Positions 56,201-64,000 of a stretch of 64,000 nt of DNA are shown here, in pieces. Positions within the stretch are counted from its first letter, which is position 1; each line of letters begins with the position of its first letter. Made by a program: the position numbers and the translations under genes. This DNA comes from Notospermus geniculatus (Eukaryota; Nemertea; Pilidiophora; Heteronemertea; Lineidae), in the NCBI GenBank assembly GCA_002633025.1, contig NMRB01000203.1, positions 155,957-219,956 of the forward strand, given 5' to 3'. A model generated the notes under the pieces. The model was not told the origin of the DNA. It ran no database searches and saw only the letters and a program-made list of their open reading frames with translations.

Positions 56201-58713
56201 GTATTGTACTTAATTGTTTGGTGTTATTGTTTGATTACTTCAGAGTGATCGCCTCAAGGATGAAATAGAGCTTCAGAAGCAGAAATATCACAATGCAGCG
56301 GAAGAGATGCAGAATCTTCGCGTGGCACTCGATGAAGCGCGTTCAAACGGTGATCGTCTGCACCGTGAGAGTGAAATTGTCGTTCAGAATGTCAACACTT
56401 GGGTCCATGAACAGAAGTGAGTGTGTCTCTTTTATTGAAACAACTTTAGTTGAAATTTGAGCACTTTCATTTGAATTCTATCCAAAATTTTACGAATAAA
56501 CCCGAATTCAGCCTCTTGTGCACGCAGGTTCCCATTTTGGTTAGAATTTGTTCTTCCCCTTTTCAACTCCTGACAGAAGTCTGCAAATTTCCAAAACCTC
56601 CATTTGATAATTTCCATCTGTCATAACCCCTGCTTCCTTAATGGTTTATTTACGACTTTGTTTTTCCCCATTTTATTTTCTGACAGGCAAGCAAATGAAA
56701 AGTTGGGCACCAAAATCAGGTAAATTTCAATTATTTAACCCTTTTATTTCACTAAGTATGGATAGTCGGCATACTGACAGAAAATTTCAGCTTCACTGCT
56801 CAACGTGTTCTCAAGATAACTGACAGACAATGAATTCAAGATGGCCACCATAGCCGCCATCTTGGATGTGCTGTGGTCCTGGTCATCAAAAGGAATGCCC
56901 CTTCATACGACTCCATGTTAAGCTACTTTTACTGAAATTCNCAACATTTTCAACCAGACAGTTTAATGTGCCCTAAAAACATTGCACAGCATCTTCATCT
57001 ATTGCAATGTAGTACTGCTACATTTTGATCAGTTTCATTGTTGTTTTTTATAGTTCACTTTCTAAACAAAATCAATGACTGTAGAGTTTGGACAAAACTC
57101 TGGGTGCAACATTTGTCCTGTGGGAGAGCAGAAACATGAACAAACATGGGGCACTCAGTATTGCTTAGCTAGTAAAACGCATTCACCCTAACGTAGTATT
57201 TTATCAGAAGTACATCATGTAATCCGCTAGCATGCTCTACATGTGTACCTACTTCTGTCGTCCAACAAAAGTAGACTGCCTTTCAAGCTAAGAATACTGG
57301 TATTCCATTAGGAAACATCTGTGCATACAATGCATGGCACCTCTGTTGTAGAAACTGGTCCTTTGCTCCCCTAACGTCCGGCTGGATCTTTACTCAGTGT
57401 ATATCACAAGGCCCATGATAAGTTGTAGTACAGGTGAGGTATAGGCCTACATGTAGGTCTATAAGTAAATGCCTCTATTGTGGTCCCATACCATACGCAT
57501 GCATGACAACTCTACAGTGATGTTAGGAGGGCAAAGGTCCATCTCTGTTTACCTTGCTCTACTGTTTCTAGCTATACCATTCATGTTAGCTTCTTGTATC
57601 CACCTGCATACACATTGTACTCTGTATCTCTATAGTGTCATTCTGTGCCTCTATTGTTTACTATATCGTCTGCCTGTTTGTTGTTGTCTCAGGAGATGTC
57701 TGATGGGTCAAGGTCACCGACCAAGGGCTTAGAATCTGAGAAGGTAAGGTGTGATTACTCTTTAATGAGGTGCACAAGGATTCATGTTGTCTCTTGTGTA
57801 TTTGTTGTTAATCTATCTTAATTGACATGTATGGTACCGGAACATACGTGATTGTTAGCAAAGTTTTGTAAGTTCACCCTCAATGTAGCATCAACACTGC
57901 TCATGTTGTGCACTTGCCCGCTTCTCTAAATATTGGATCCTTGTGTAATGGATCAGAAGCAACTTGTCTATGCTTGGAGTTGGTCTTAAATGTAGGTGTT
58001 CATCCTGAGGTGACCCAGGGCGTTGCTCCCTACATGTGCTGTGTGGGGTGACATAGAGAGTGAGTGCTATGAACCGCTGATTACCTCAGAGTGTAGTGTT
58101 GTTCATTCACCAGTGTAGGGAGATTCATGGCCATATCATGTGAGTTCAGCTCTGAATAGTTATCAGATACGGTATGTGCACAGTTGAGTCTTCAAGGTGG
58201 GAGACTATTTCTTTTGTGAAAAGACATTTTCAGTTTTTCCATGTTCTATTTCAGCTCCGGTCAGTAATTACAAATGCAATGGAAGAATCGGGCGTGAATG
58301 ATCCGTCAGCATTGGATAAATCATACTGGATTCAGAGAGTTGGAGAGGTGGGTAGCATTTGGTCATCAAAATCATTACCGGTATTTGTACGGCTGGTAAC
58401 GTAGGAGCAATCATATGTTTAGTGCCAGAAGACGACAGCAAAGTTGTAGCAGACCAATACAAAAAAATTCTCTTCATCAGTGATCAATCAACATGAATGG
58501 GTCCCCTAGGCATTGAATTGGGCCATAGTGACATCTATTGGTCAACTGACTGACATCCCCTTTGCGTTTCTTTTCTAGTTATCCATTCAACTTCAGCAGA
58601 GCAGTGAGTACTGGTCAGACAAAGTCCGCTCGTTGTCAATGCAGTTAGAACGTCTACGATCATTATCACCAAAGGCCTTATCACCAAAAGTATCACCAAA
58701 GGCAAAGACATGA
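25607..58713 (+). CDS. Giant coiled-coil protein, about 42 coding exons (PMFBP1-like?)
   Basis: Coding exons: 25607-25765, 30059-30208, 30432-30515, 30918-31120, 31677-31812, 32095-32259, 32684-32830, 34539-34622, 34755-34838, 35210-35368, 35798-35860, 37628-37711, 38054-38137, 38838-38912, 41380-41610, 43506-43664, 43793-43939, 44124-44282, 44476-44622, 44999-45166, 45632-45799, 46455-46634, 47026-47277, 47636-47740, 47845-48150, 48782-49012, 49216-49446, 51081-51164, 51509-51676, 52286-52528, 52655-52822, 53377-53712, 53823-53990, 54126-54377, 54799-54966, 55396-55479, 55779-55946, 56244-56416, 56687-56719, 57693-57743, 58255-58347, 58579-58713. Total is about 2,160 residues, nearly all heptad coiled coil between a short Ser/Gly N-terminus and an SPK-rich C-terminus. 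No motor, kinase, membrane or signal segment. It is likely a structural or centrosomal/sperm-tail-type protein. Resemblance to the PMFBP1 group is a recollection, not a test. One phase conflict remains after 56719. Confidence 0.8.
26163..26430 (+). mobile_element. tRNA-derived SINE, family S2, copy 1
   Basis: Head GAGCCTGATAGCCCAGTGGT carries the A box, then an anticodon-like arm (CCGCTTTGCAAGCGG, loop TTTGCAA) and the B box GGTTCGAATCC. The body runs CACGTCCGTCGCATGGGACA to an A-rich tail (AAAAATCAAATACAAAAAT). The anticodon-like triplet TGC and the well-paired arm suggest an Ala-like tRNA ancestor; the body and tail show a SINE, not a tRNA gene. Confidence 0.85.
27046..27497. mobile_element. 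Palindromic element P3, copy 1, carrying a nested hairpin (27126-27276)
   Basis: Outer ends CACCGATTTCACATCTC on the left and, reversed, CACCGATTTCACATCTCGCA on the right, followed by the shared GATCGCAGCGCCCCTGGTAG. The second copy (48282-48580) lacks the internal 27126-27276 segment. That segment is itself an almost perfect hairpin: AAGCCGGTGATCCACTGTTG and, reversed, AAGCGGGTGATCCACTGTTG. Confidence 0.8.
27721..27902. mobile_element. Pogo/Tigger-like MITE, copy 1
   Basis: Ends TACAGTGGAACCTCCCTTAG and, reversed, TACAGTGGAACCTCTCTATT. TA at both borders and the CAGTGGAACCTC terminus fit Tc1/mariner-pogo elements. Copies at 29478-29659, 45281-45470 and 61423-61782. Confidence 0.78.
28257..28632. 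repeat. 21-bp minisatellite
   Basis: About 17 drifting copies of a unit close to TTGACCATTGAAAACTTGAAT, some with one-base or few-base indels and one with a CCATCCATT slip. Long open frames on the minus strand through it (NGQIQVFNG-type repeats) are a by-product of the repeat and not genes. Confidence 0.9.
29478..29659. mobile_element. Pogo/Tigger-like MITE, copy 2
   Basis: TACAGTGGAACCTCCCTTAA at the left, reversed right end TACAGCGGAACCTTTCTATT. Body very similar to 27721-27902, including AAAGTTCAGTCCCAAATTGA. Confidence 0.78.
31358..31650 (-). mobile_element. tRNA-derived SINE, family S2, copy 2 (reverse)
   Basis: Minus strand reads GAGCCCTCCTGATAGCTGAG, then TGGTTATCACATCCACTCAG and B box GGTTCGAATCC, ending in a TTTTTGTATT-type tail at the left. 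It ends only 26 bp before coding exon 5 of the coiled-coil gene. Confidence 0.83.
32684..38912 (+). CDS. Coiled-coil gene, exons 7-14
   Basis: Eight phase-0 exons of 147, 84, 84, 159, 63, 84, 84 and 75 nt. They encode continuous heptads, for example VAKCEDSIRNLKGELNGVKD, IGNLQTRVRESQQSNQDHHQ, ERRDETIQTLRREVLKLQ, LHGVESHAHSIITELETTKR and VQKLTNSLQKLQVSSKETRD. Introns fall just before a core residue (exons begin V, V, V, I, L, L, A, V) and most exons end in GAG. The single N at 33849 is in the intron between exons 7 and 8. No missing exon can be proven there, because both sides are phase 0. Confidence 0.85.
33370..33800. repeat. Degenerate tandem repeat of about 80 bp
   Basis: About five copies of a unit containing CATGACTGCTACATCTACTT, CAGTCATCTGTCATGACTGC and GACTTGAGTGCAGCTTGGGT. 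It lies in the intron between exons 7 and 8 of the coiled-coil gene, upstream of the single N at 33849. Confidence 0.8.
34893..35036. repeat. GGATCC/GGATAC-bounded repeat Q, copy 1
   Basis: Begins TCCAGGGGCGGATACAGGAT and ends CCTGTGGATCCGCACC. The interior AATTTTACAGATTTGTTGGC matches, in reverse, the interior of 43201-43376. Confidence 0.6.
35533..35638. mobile_element. Palindromic MITE family P1, copy 3
   Basis: GGGGCCCGTTTCAAGTGACT at left; reversed right end GGGGCCTGTTTCATAAAGTG. Shares TTAAGCTAATGGTACCATTA with the other copies. Confidence 0.78.
36226..36409. mobile_element. TIR element P2, intact copy
   Basis: Left end GGTGGTCTAGGAAAACCCGT, right end reversed GGCAGTCTAGGAAAACCTGT. 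Related fragment at 11860-11965. Confidence 0.7.
36473..36673. mobile_element. TIR element with AAGCCGGCAGCACAC ends
   Basis: Left AAGCCGGCAGCACACTAGGC; reversed right AAGCCGGCAGCACACAAGGG; both lead to ATATTGCAAGCGA or GTATTGCAAGCGA. 200 bp, non-coding. Confidence 0.7.
37171..37423. mobile_element. TTAA-flanked element
   Basis: TTAA at 37171-37174 and 37420-37423. Left terminus AGGGCCACAGTATT, right reversed AAGGCCACATTATT. No transposase frame. Different termini from the other TTAA elements. Confidence 0.65.
40619..40733. mobile_element. Hairpin MITE
   Basis: Left GGGTCCATATTCATAAAACT, right reversed GGGTCCATATTCACAAACAC, both leading to ACTTAAGTC. Confidence 0.7.
41380..44622 (+). CDS. 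Coiled-coil gene, exons 15-19
   Basis: Exons of 231, 159, 147, 159 and 147 nt, all phase 0. They encode VAERHDTVVKLKADAKSFEE, HRGEVIKQLREEIKEATAQA, IDRLQTRIQEQELTNSQQET, LESRDDTINKLKVELQDDQD, LARQEINLRQTEDDLQTTRS and VQHRELTIHQLKLEQMNLRE. The recurrent pattern [R/H]-D-x-x-I-x-x-L-x-x-E-L is prominent. The 2.5-kb intron before 41380 contains a hairpin MITE at 40619-40733. Confidence 0.87.
42325..42438. mobile_element. Palindromic MITE family P1, copy 4
   Basis: GGGGCCTGTTTCATGAAGTG at left and the reversed right end GGGGCCTGTTTCATAAAGTG; almost perfect hairpin. Confidence 0.8.
42836..42978. mobile_element. TTAA-flanked element
   Basis: TTAA at 42836-42839 and 42975-42978. Left AGCGGATTGTTCGC, right reversed AGCGGACTATTCGC. 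135 bp between the TTAA sites. Confidence 0.65.
43201..43376. repeat. GGATCC-bounded repeat Q, copy 2
   Basis: CAGGCATGGATCCAAGGGGG at left, GAAATCCTGGTTCCGCCCCT at right; shares CCAACAAATCTGTAAAATCG with 34893-35036 in opposite orientation. Confidence 0.6.
44690..44960. repeat. Tandem repeat of about 28-29 bp
   Basis: About nine copies of a unit close to ACCACCTGTTTAGATTTGCT followed by GTTTTT. It sits in the intron between exons 19 and 20 of the coiled-coil gene, ending about 40 bp before exon 20. Confidence 0.85.
44999..49446 (+). CDS. Coiled-coil gene, exons 20-27
   Basis: Exons of 168, 168, 180, 252, 105, 306, 231 and 231 nt, all phase 0. Examples: SEGKDEAIRNVEQQLKESKE, IKMKEELIDQVKADADILKR, LHKQSDTIKKLQEALTQSQL, VIRQEDFIEKLKTENSDMNE, LTIRDTEVQRLNTRLKETQS, IANGEKTISQLHHDHQISLQ, VARQQDTIRHQEVVIGESRQ and EMEADSCIEKQQLELENYSK. 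Splice consensus is good throughout. SINE-like copies lie in the introns before exon 23 (46765-46915) and exon 26 (48606-48757). Confidence 0.88.
45281..45470. mobile_element. Pogo/Tigger-like MITE, copy 3, diverged
   Basis: CAGTGGAACCTTTCTGTGTG at left and GAGAGGTTCCAC at the right; the middle retains GGCACCTCTGCCAG and AGAAGTTCAGTAC. Confidence 0.6.
46017..46347. mobile_element. TIR element flanked by TTCAAT duplication
   Basis: Left end CAGGGTTCGTATGCATCCTG, right end reversed CAGGGTTTGTACACCTCCTG. Direct copies of TTCAAT (up to TGTTCAAT if terminal bases are shared) flank it at 46011-46016 and 46348-46353. Subterminal CCTGGAA/TCATGGAA motifs recur on both sides. hAT-like by terminus and duplication size, not proven. 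It sits inside a wider inverted repeat (GTATCGACAC on the left, GTGTCGATAC on the right). Confidence 0.7.
46765..46915. mobile_element. SINE-like family S3, copy 2
   Basis: Head AGGAGGAAACTGGACTCCCC; the reverse strand has a decayed B box near GGTTCAATCTCC. Ends AGGTGAGAGGTTTTCACTGT. Confidence 0.55.
47462..47595. mobile_element. TIR element with GGCTGGGTTTACAT ends
   Basis: Left GGCTGGGTTTACATTGAGGC, right reversed GGGCTGAGTTTACATCGAGG; both continue through ACAC..GACAC..AACACGCAGGCGAA-like sequence. 134 bp. Confidence 0.7.
48282..48580. mobile_element. Palindromic element P3, copy 2 (no nested insert)
   Basis: Ends ATACACCGATTTCACATCTC and, reversed, ATACACCCACTTCACATCTC; both continue GCACGATCGCAGCGC. 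It serves as the empty-site comparison for 27046-27497. Confidence 0.8.
48606..48757. mobile_element. SINE-like family S3, copy 3
   Basis: Head AGGAGGAAACGGGAGCATCT; reverse-strand B-box-like GGTTTGATTCC; CTCAGAGGTGACGG shared with 4636-4790. It ends about 25 bp before coding exon 26 of the coiled-coil gene. Confidence 0.6.
49885..49941 (+). CDS. Candidate 57-nt cassette exon of the coiled-coil gene
   Basis: tttgtatctctag is followed by GAG GAT TAT CTG AGG GAA and onward, 19 codons (EDYLRERLGIRQRYKYPMS), then the good donor gtaaga, phase 0 at both ends. It would insert 19 residues without a frame change, but 57 nt is 15 modulo 21, so it would break the heptad register that every rod exon keeps. 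Treated as a possible alternative or chance exon and not included in the main model. Confidence 0.3.
51081..55946 (+). CDS. Coiled-coil gene, exons 28-37
   Basis: Exons of 84, 168, 168+75 (243), 168, 336, 168, 252, 168, 84 and 168 nt, all phase 0. Examples: ASQFEEKAKVNHGDLVRYKE, FSEKEEHVHQLEYDLMDVQN, ISRLESSLQQLQMNVASTHQ, IEKLESCIRELKMDIHNLKK, LAHHEEKLMLMEQSLMTTQE, VEQQDLLLTQLQTELRAERN, LKDREDQCTALREEIDLMQQ, LQAKQHTVQDLKVQLATVQG, IAAYEDKMRKLRSELKKVQD and LRIYEERLQGLQEEIMNAQN. Nine of the ten are multiples of 84 nt (28 residues). Exon 29 needs a GC donor (AAAGAG|gcgagt) to keep this size. A histidine run (HHHH) in exon 28 is the only odd composition. Confidence 0.87.
51887..52179 (+). mobile_element. 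tRNA-derived SINE, family S2, copy 3
   Basis: GAGCCCTGATAGCCGAGTGG head, anticodon-like arm CTGCTCTGCAAGCCGCAG, B box GGTTCGAATC, tail of repeated AAATACAAATAC. The tail shows a young SINE microsatellite. Confidence 0.87.
52860..53297 (+). mobile_element. Non-LTR retrotransposon 3' fragment
   Basis: Reads GGRSFAVVGPQLWNQLPSEI followed by RVPGEKIFRSSLQVHVSHLA in one frame, the typical end of a non-LTR (CR1/L2/jockey-type) reverse transcriptase ORF, then a short 3' UTR ending ATTGAATTTGATTGA. Upstream it begins at a short telomere-like run, GTTAGGGTTAGGGTTAGGGT (52869 onward). Truncated at the 5' end; located in the intron between exons 31 and 32 of the coiled-coil gene. Only the C-terminal piece is present. 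Confidence 0.7.
54398..54676 (+). mobile_element. tRNA-derived SINE, family S2, copy 4
   Basis: GCCCTGATAGCCGAGTGGTT head, arm CCGCTTAGCAAGCGG (loop TTAGCAA), B box GGTTCGAATCC, A-rich tail. It starts 20 bp after the donor of exon 34 of the coiled-coil gene. Confidence 0.87.
55979..56164. mobile_element. TTAA-flanked element with CCCTT ends
   Basis: TTAA at 55979-55982 and 56161-56164. The left terminus begins CCCTTGCA, the right reversed CCCTTTTA. The match is short (5 bp plus), but CCCTT next to TTAA is typical of piggyBac-like termini. The interior resembles the long-arm sequences poorly, so confidence is moderate. Confidence 0.5.
56244..58713 (+). CDS. Coiled-coil gene, C-terminal exons 38-42, one join unresolved
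   Basis: Exon 38 (56244-56416) encodes SDRLKDEIELQKQKYHNAAE through NVNTWVHEQ and ends phase 2. Exon 39 (56687-56719) gives KQANEKLGTKI and again ends phase 2. The candidate at 57693-57743 reads EMSDGSRSPTKGLESEK only in phase 0, so it cannot follow exon 39 directly. Joined directly, it would give RCLMGQGHRPRA and stop. Exon 58255-58347 (LRSVITNAMEESGVNDPSAL, DKSYWIQRVGE) and exon 58579-58713 (LSIQLQQSSEYWSDKVRSLS, then repeated LSPK/VSPK units, stop TGA at 58711-58713) are phase 0. A missing exon of length 1 modulo 3 is inferred, near the N at 56941. Confidence 0.7.
56941..56941. other. Single N in intron where an exon is missing
   Basis: Falls between coiled-coil exon 39 (phase 2 end) and 57693 (phase 0 start). 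As with the N at 17981, it may mark a collapsed contig join. Confidence 0.5.
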
Positions 58714-61700
58714 ACAGTGAAGACAGAGGTTTGGGAAAGGGAAGTTCGAAATTTGACATCTTTTCCAACATGTTTGTGAGTCCATGCAGAAAAACATCTG
58801 AAGTGATGGACTGGACTGCCACCTTGTACCTGTTCAGAGACTGACCTTGTTTGTCGTCATTTCTTCCTAGAAACCCGTCCAAATTTGTCACATTCCATTT
58901 TGTGTAGAATTCATTCCCTCCACTAGATTCAACTCTTCCATTCGGAATCCAACTTTAGCATGTTAATCTTAGATAGCTATGCATTTCTAATCATGAATTT
59001 GTAGCAAGGACACGCATTATGCTGCACGGTATTGATTTAAATTCCATTCTTCTCAATACTTGTCCCTTCATCCTATGGTTGAGGTCTTTTTATGCTTTCT
59101 AGTGGCTTTTTCCGACCCAGATTCCTGCCTTTCTAAATGAAATACAAACGGTACATTCTACCGGGTAATAAAAATGTAACTGTTGCATCAGATATCTGTC
59201 AGATTTCGCAACAGCCCAGTTTTTAGGCCTAGGAAACTCGCCCATTGTTCAACAATGGAAGGAAATCTCACTAGGCTAATCGGCCATTGTGAAAACTCAC
59301 AACTGTGTTGACAACATGGACTGTCTGATGACTTAAAACTTTGACCTCTGTGACCTTGAAAAGTAGGTCAAATCAAGAACACAGTACATTTAATCACAGG
59401 AATTCTGGATGCTAAAATAGTTGAAAGGGTTTTCGCTTTTCGCTTAGAGCCACAATTTTTCGCTATGTAAAAAGGCCTGCCATAACATTTGGATGATAGA
59501 TGCAAAATATTATGGAACTTGTGAGCAGCTCATCATCTTTCGGGGGAATTCGGTGTTGATTTTCTTAAGGTGAGTGCTTGGTTTGTGAGATATCTTGTGT
59601 TGGATGGTGTGGGAGTGGGACTGGTAATATTTAAATTAATCATTGCAACTACATGTATTCTGATAACTCTTGGTTGTTGGATTTCATTGGTTGAGTTTGA
59701 AACAAAATCTTTTTTCCCAATAGAACAAGGTACTGTGTTGCTGAGATTTTCTCTGAACAGGTTTTTATGATACCTACATGTTTTACTCCAGTTGAGGTCA
59801 CAAAATTTGACTAGGGACTGCTGATGGGGACAATAGAGGCCTTGCAATGATGTCATCCTGGCGGCCATTCTGGAGCACACAGGGCACAGAGGTGTGAGCC
59901 GACCGTGACGTGACTTGCGTGAAGTGCGCCGTGCCATTGTTTGACGAAACGTCATTGGGCATGCATATCTCATCTGCTGCGCCTCTGCAGCATGTGTCCT
60001 CCAGCATGACGGCTTGTGACGTCATATGCAAAGCCTCTATTCTAAGCTGGGTGCTCCTATAGGGAGCCATCACAAATGTAGATCTGATCTCAGTCGCAAT
60101 AAAACAGGATGGTGACATCAGTGAACAAAGTGTCTGTATTTGCTGTTCACCTGCCAATTATATTGATATTTATGAGATGGTATTTATTGAATTGCCCACC
60201 ATATATGTATATTTATGATACGAAACAAACAGGAGCTGGGCTCCGAGATGATGTAAATATAATCACTAGCTGGTGTTGAAAGTTATGGTTGTGATGCACA
60301 TTTGTGTGAAAAGATGGGAAAGTTCAGGTTGTGATTTATGTGTTGAGTTTGAAAATCAACAAAATAACACTTTCTGGTCTGCTCTGCCCACCTAGCTTAT
60401 GGAAGAAGATATTTGGAAACTTCCAGGTGACAATGACGTGATAATTACTGTTGACCATTTTGGCTTTTATTTGAATTAAGACTCCACGCCCCTCAATTTC
60501 TAAAACATACACAAAAATGTCAGACATATTGATCGATTTAGGTGCCATTATTATCATGTTTATCGTACATATCAAGACCACTGCAGTCTGTGCTCTTTTA
60601 ATAGGTTCTCAAATATAAGCATGGATTTACAACATTTGAAAAGAGCCTGAGGCGTCTGACAGGCATTTTTTCTTTAGAAGGGCGCCATGCAATGGTGTTT
60701 CATTCTTTCTGTTAATCAAGTAAGGTACATGTATAACTCATGTATTAACTATTTTGAGTATTCTTCATATCAGTAAATCATGTGCCATCTGAATCATTCT
60801 ATTAGGAAAATATTTTGGCTGCCAAAACTATAAATAACTTCTAACGAATATAAATTTTAGGAATCTACCGGTAAACGATTATTTTCAAAGTCGAGTTTCA
60901 TGTACATTCATTGTCTGTCTCATGAATAATGTTGTTTTCTGTAAACAATTTGCACTTTTACATGAATTCTATTGATGATCCAATGTATGGATACCAGTAT
61001 TATAATGATCAGAGGTTGTAACATGCGTGTGTACATGTACTTTTTAAGTGGATTTCTGTAGACTGACCTTTTGACGTGTTGCACAGTACCGGTACTCAGT
61101 AACTCACGCTGGCAGGTCTGCACTGCCAGGAGATGGACACTAGAATATTTTTACTGGGGGCTATAGTTCACAATATTGTAGAGAGTATTATTGTGGGGAA
61201 ATAGAATTTGTGCTCATGGAAAGCTGTGAATTTGAAGGCTGCAGACGACACAAGTTGAGAAGTTTTCCCCCTTCAATCCATTCATGCATGTAGGTCCTTG
61301 CACCTTGATTGAATTGTTGAAATTGACAGGGTGGAATTTAGCTGAACAGTGAAGTACATGTATAGTGCATGTGAAATAAATGATTCTTCAATTCTTTTAT
61401 CCTGGTCCTTCTACTCTAAGATCTACAGTGGTACCTCTCTATTAACTCGTTCAGCCCTAGGCGATTTTTTTCACTGCGACTCCCAGATCCTTGGCAATTT
61501 CCTGAAAAAAGCAATATTTCAGGATTTAAAAAAAAAAACTACTTATCCAATCCTATCTTGTAGAAAATTGGGTTTAGGGGTGGACGGATATACTCGTTCA
61601 TAGGATTTGAGAATGATTTTGGCGAACGGATATATCCGTAGGGCTGAAAGAGTTAAGGACATTTTTGGGACTGACTACAAAGGTATGAACAGAAAATGAC

Positions 61701-63123
61701 AAATTTGGGACTGAACTTCATTGTCCTTAATAGAGAGGTGTCCTCCTGGCAAAGGTGTCTGCTAAGAGAGGTTCCGCTGTAGATGTTATTTCCAAGAAAG
61801 CATTTGTCTTGCATTTAGCCAACTCTAGGCTGGCATGGTCTATTAACAGTGGCTTCAGATAGGTTTCAGGTCTTTTACCGGTACTCTGAGAAGAATTTGT
61901 ACACTCTGTGAAGTAGGCCTTTAAATTCAGAATAAAAATTAGTTAACCAGTGAACAAATCACTGCTTGCTAGGATCTTATAATAGACCATTAGGGATTTT
62001 ACTTATTTCTAATTTAATATATTACGTATAATCTTATTTGATACCTAGATGTTTAGTTATTGTTATTGGTCATGTAGTTTTTATATTGACGTTGTAGAAC
62101 AAGCTAGACTTGTGAATTATCGGATGTAGATCAAGTTTTATTTGCTGCTTTGAGAACTAGTGCATTTAGTTGTAGTCTTGTTCATATCTGCCAGAATGAT
62201 TGTCAAAATTAGCGCCATTGGGTGTCGGGCAGCCTTATTGATTTTGTATTATTTAGGGTGAGGTGGAAAGATTTTTTCACAGTTGGCAGGTGTAAAGCAT
62301 TGCAAGTGTGTACCTTTTGATAATACAAGACAATAAATATGAACATGTTTTTAAATACCGGCAGCTTTTGGTTTCTTTTGTCTGGAACATCACCCTTCAA
62401 ATTGCCCTTCAAATATTTAATAAAATCTAGCCCCCCCCCCCCCACCGTTCACCCACCCGTTGATTGATAAAGGGTCCTGACTGGGGTGGAATCGAAATAG
62501 ACCAACTTGATGTATCATCAGCGACAACAACAACGAAAATTGGGGGCCATGTCCACAGTATAGGCCTAACATTTCTGGAAAGTGCACTGACCATCGTCGT
62601 CCTTTTGTTGCATGGTGTGAGTTACAGTTAGGCTATGATTTTCGCTCTTTTTGGCCCTCGGTTTATCTGATGCAAACAGCTATGGACTCAGAACCCCTAT
62701 GGTTGCATGCGTGTGCTGGGCCCGTGTACTGTTCTGACTGGGCTGTTAGTGTGTAGTGTGCAACTGGTGTGTCGGCTCATTCACCAGTTCATAATTCAGT
62801 CGACCATAATTGGGGGCCATCTCAAAACCCACAAGTGGTATTGGAGATGATGATACATTGTATACCGGTACTTGTACAAAGTACAAGATTTGAGGTTTTG
62901 GCGAAATGACATTGACATTTTGACCTGTGTAACTTAGGCCTACTGGTAACTGTCATATGACTGTCTAGTATTTCTACCTATCATGTGACATAGGCCCCTA
63001 CTGACACTTCGGGTCTGTGTTTTGTTCTCTGCCAAAAAAATCTCTCACTGCTTAGCACACTTGCAAATAATAATTATATCGAACACCTAAATTGTCCAGT
63101 TTTTCAGGTCCAGTGACTACAAG
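58714..63123. other. Coiled-coil gene 3' UTR and intergenic region
   Basis: AATAAA at 59167-59172 is the best polyadenylation signal for the upstream gene. The rest is AT-rich with few repeats until the nested element at 61423-61782 and a poly-C tract at 62431-62443. Minus-strand open frames at 59533-60157 were not recognisable. No gene seen. Confidence 0.5.
61423..61782. mobile_element. Pogo/Tigger-like MITE, copy 4, split by a TTAA element (61446-61652)
   Basis: Host ends CTACAGTGGTACCTCTCTAT and, reversed, CTACAGCGGAACCTCTCTTA. Inserted at a TTAA is a 207-bp element with termini CTCGTTCAGCCCTA and, reversed, CTCTTTCAGCCCTA, flanked by TTAA at 61442-61445 and 61653-61656. Removing the insert plus one TTAA restores TCTATTAAGGACA as in the other copies. 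Confidence 0.85.
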
Positions 63124-63940
<817 letters not shown>

Positions 63941-63977
63941 GTATGTAGTCGATTATAAGTTGTTTGGTCTTCTGTTT

Positions 63978-64000
63978 CAGGCACGGATCCGGGGGGGGGG
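63978..64000. repeat. Start of a GGATCC-bounded repeat, cut by window end
   Basis: CAGGCACGGATCC followed by ten G resembles the left ends of the repeats at 22629 and 43201. Confidence 0.45.

Noticed and set aside
59533-60157. Two overlapping minus-strand open frames (146 and 119 codons) in the intergenic region
   Set aside because: No recognisable protein family, biased composition, no splice or promoter support, and they overlap each other in different frames; likely chance.

Overview
This is eukaryotic nuclear DNA with spliced genes, GT-AG introns and dense small transposable elements. No bacterial, viral or organellar genes were recognised. The gene set and the many short palindromic repeats suggest a marine invertebrate, perhaps a non-vertebrate deuterostome such as an echinoderm, hemichordate or cephalochordate. 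The species cannot be fixed from the sequence. All exon models below were built by hand from open frames, splice consensus and phase matching.

Layout: (1) 1-8463 (+) is the 3' part of acinus (ACIN1): acidic/basic exons, the RRM, the RNPS1/SAP18-binding region and an Arg/Ser-type tail, ending at 7567. (2) 13117-20062 (-) is purine nucleoside phosphorylase (PNP). The 5' exons are clear. One catalytic exon is cut off at a single N (17981), and the last exon was not found; a 33-N gap lies downstream. (3) 20063-25606 is a repeat-rich intergenic block with the PNP promoter at one edge and the 5' region of the next gene at the other. (4) 25607-58713 (+) is a giant coiled-coil gene of about 42 coding exons and about 2,160 residues. 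Exons 7-37 are all phase 0, and every one has a length of 0 or 12 modulo 21, that is, whole heptads or heptads plus a four-residue stutter. (5) 58714-63123 is intergenic. (6) 63124-64000 (+) is the start of a short-chain dehydrogenase close to HSD11B1L/HSD11B1, cut by the window end.

Repeats: at least five TTAA-flanked inverted-repeat elements with different termini, an element with an 8-bp target duplication, several palindromic MITE families, three tRNA-derived SINE-like families, a non-LTR retrotransposon 3' fragment, four tandem-repeat blocks, and several cases of one element nested in another.

The genes do not form a pathway: ACIN1 acts in nuclear RNA processing, PNP in purine salvage, the coiled-coil protein is probably structural, and the SDR is a membrane-anchored oxidoreductase. 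The strongest unusual signal is the heptad-phased exon architecture of the coiled-coil gene. It also supports a non-canonical GC-AG intron and exposes one apparently missing exon near another single N.
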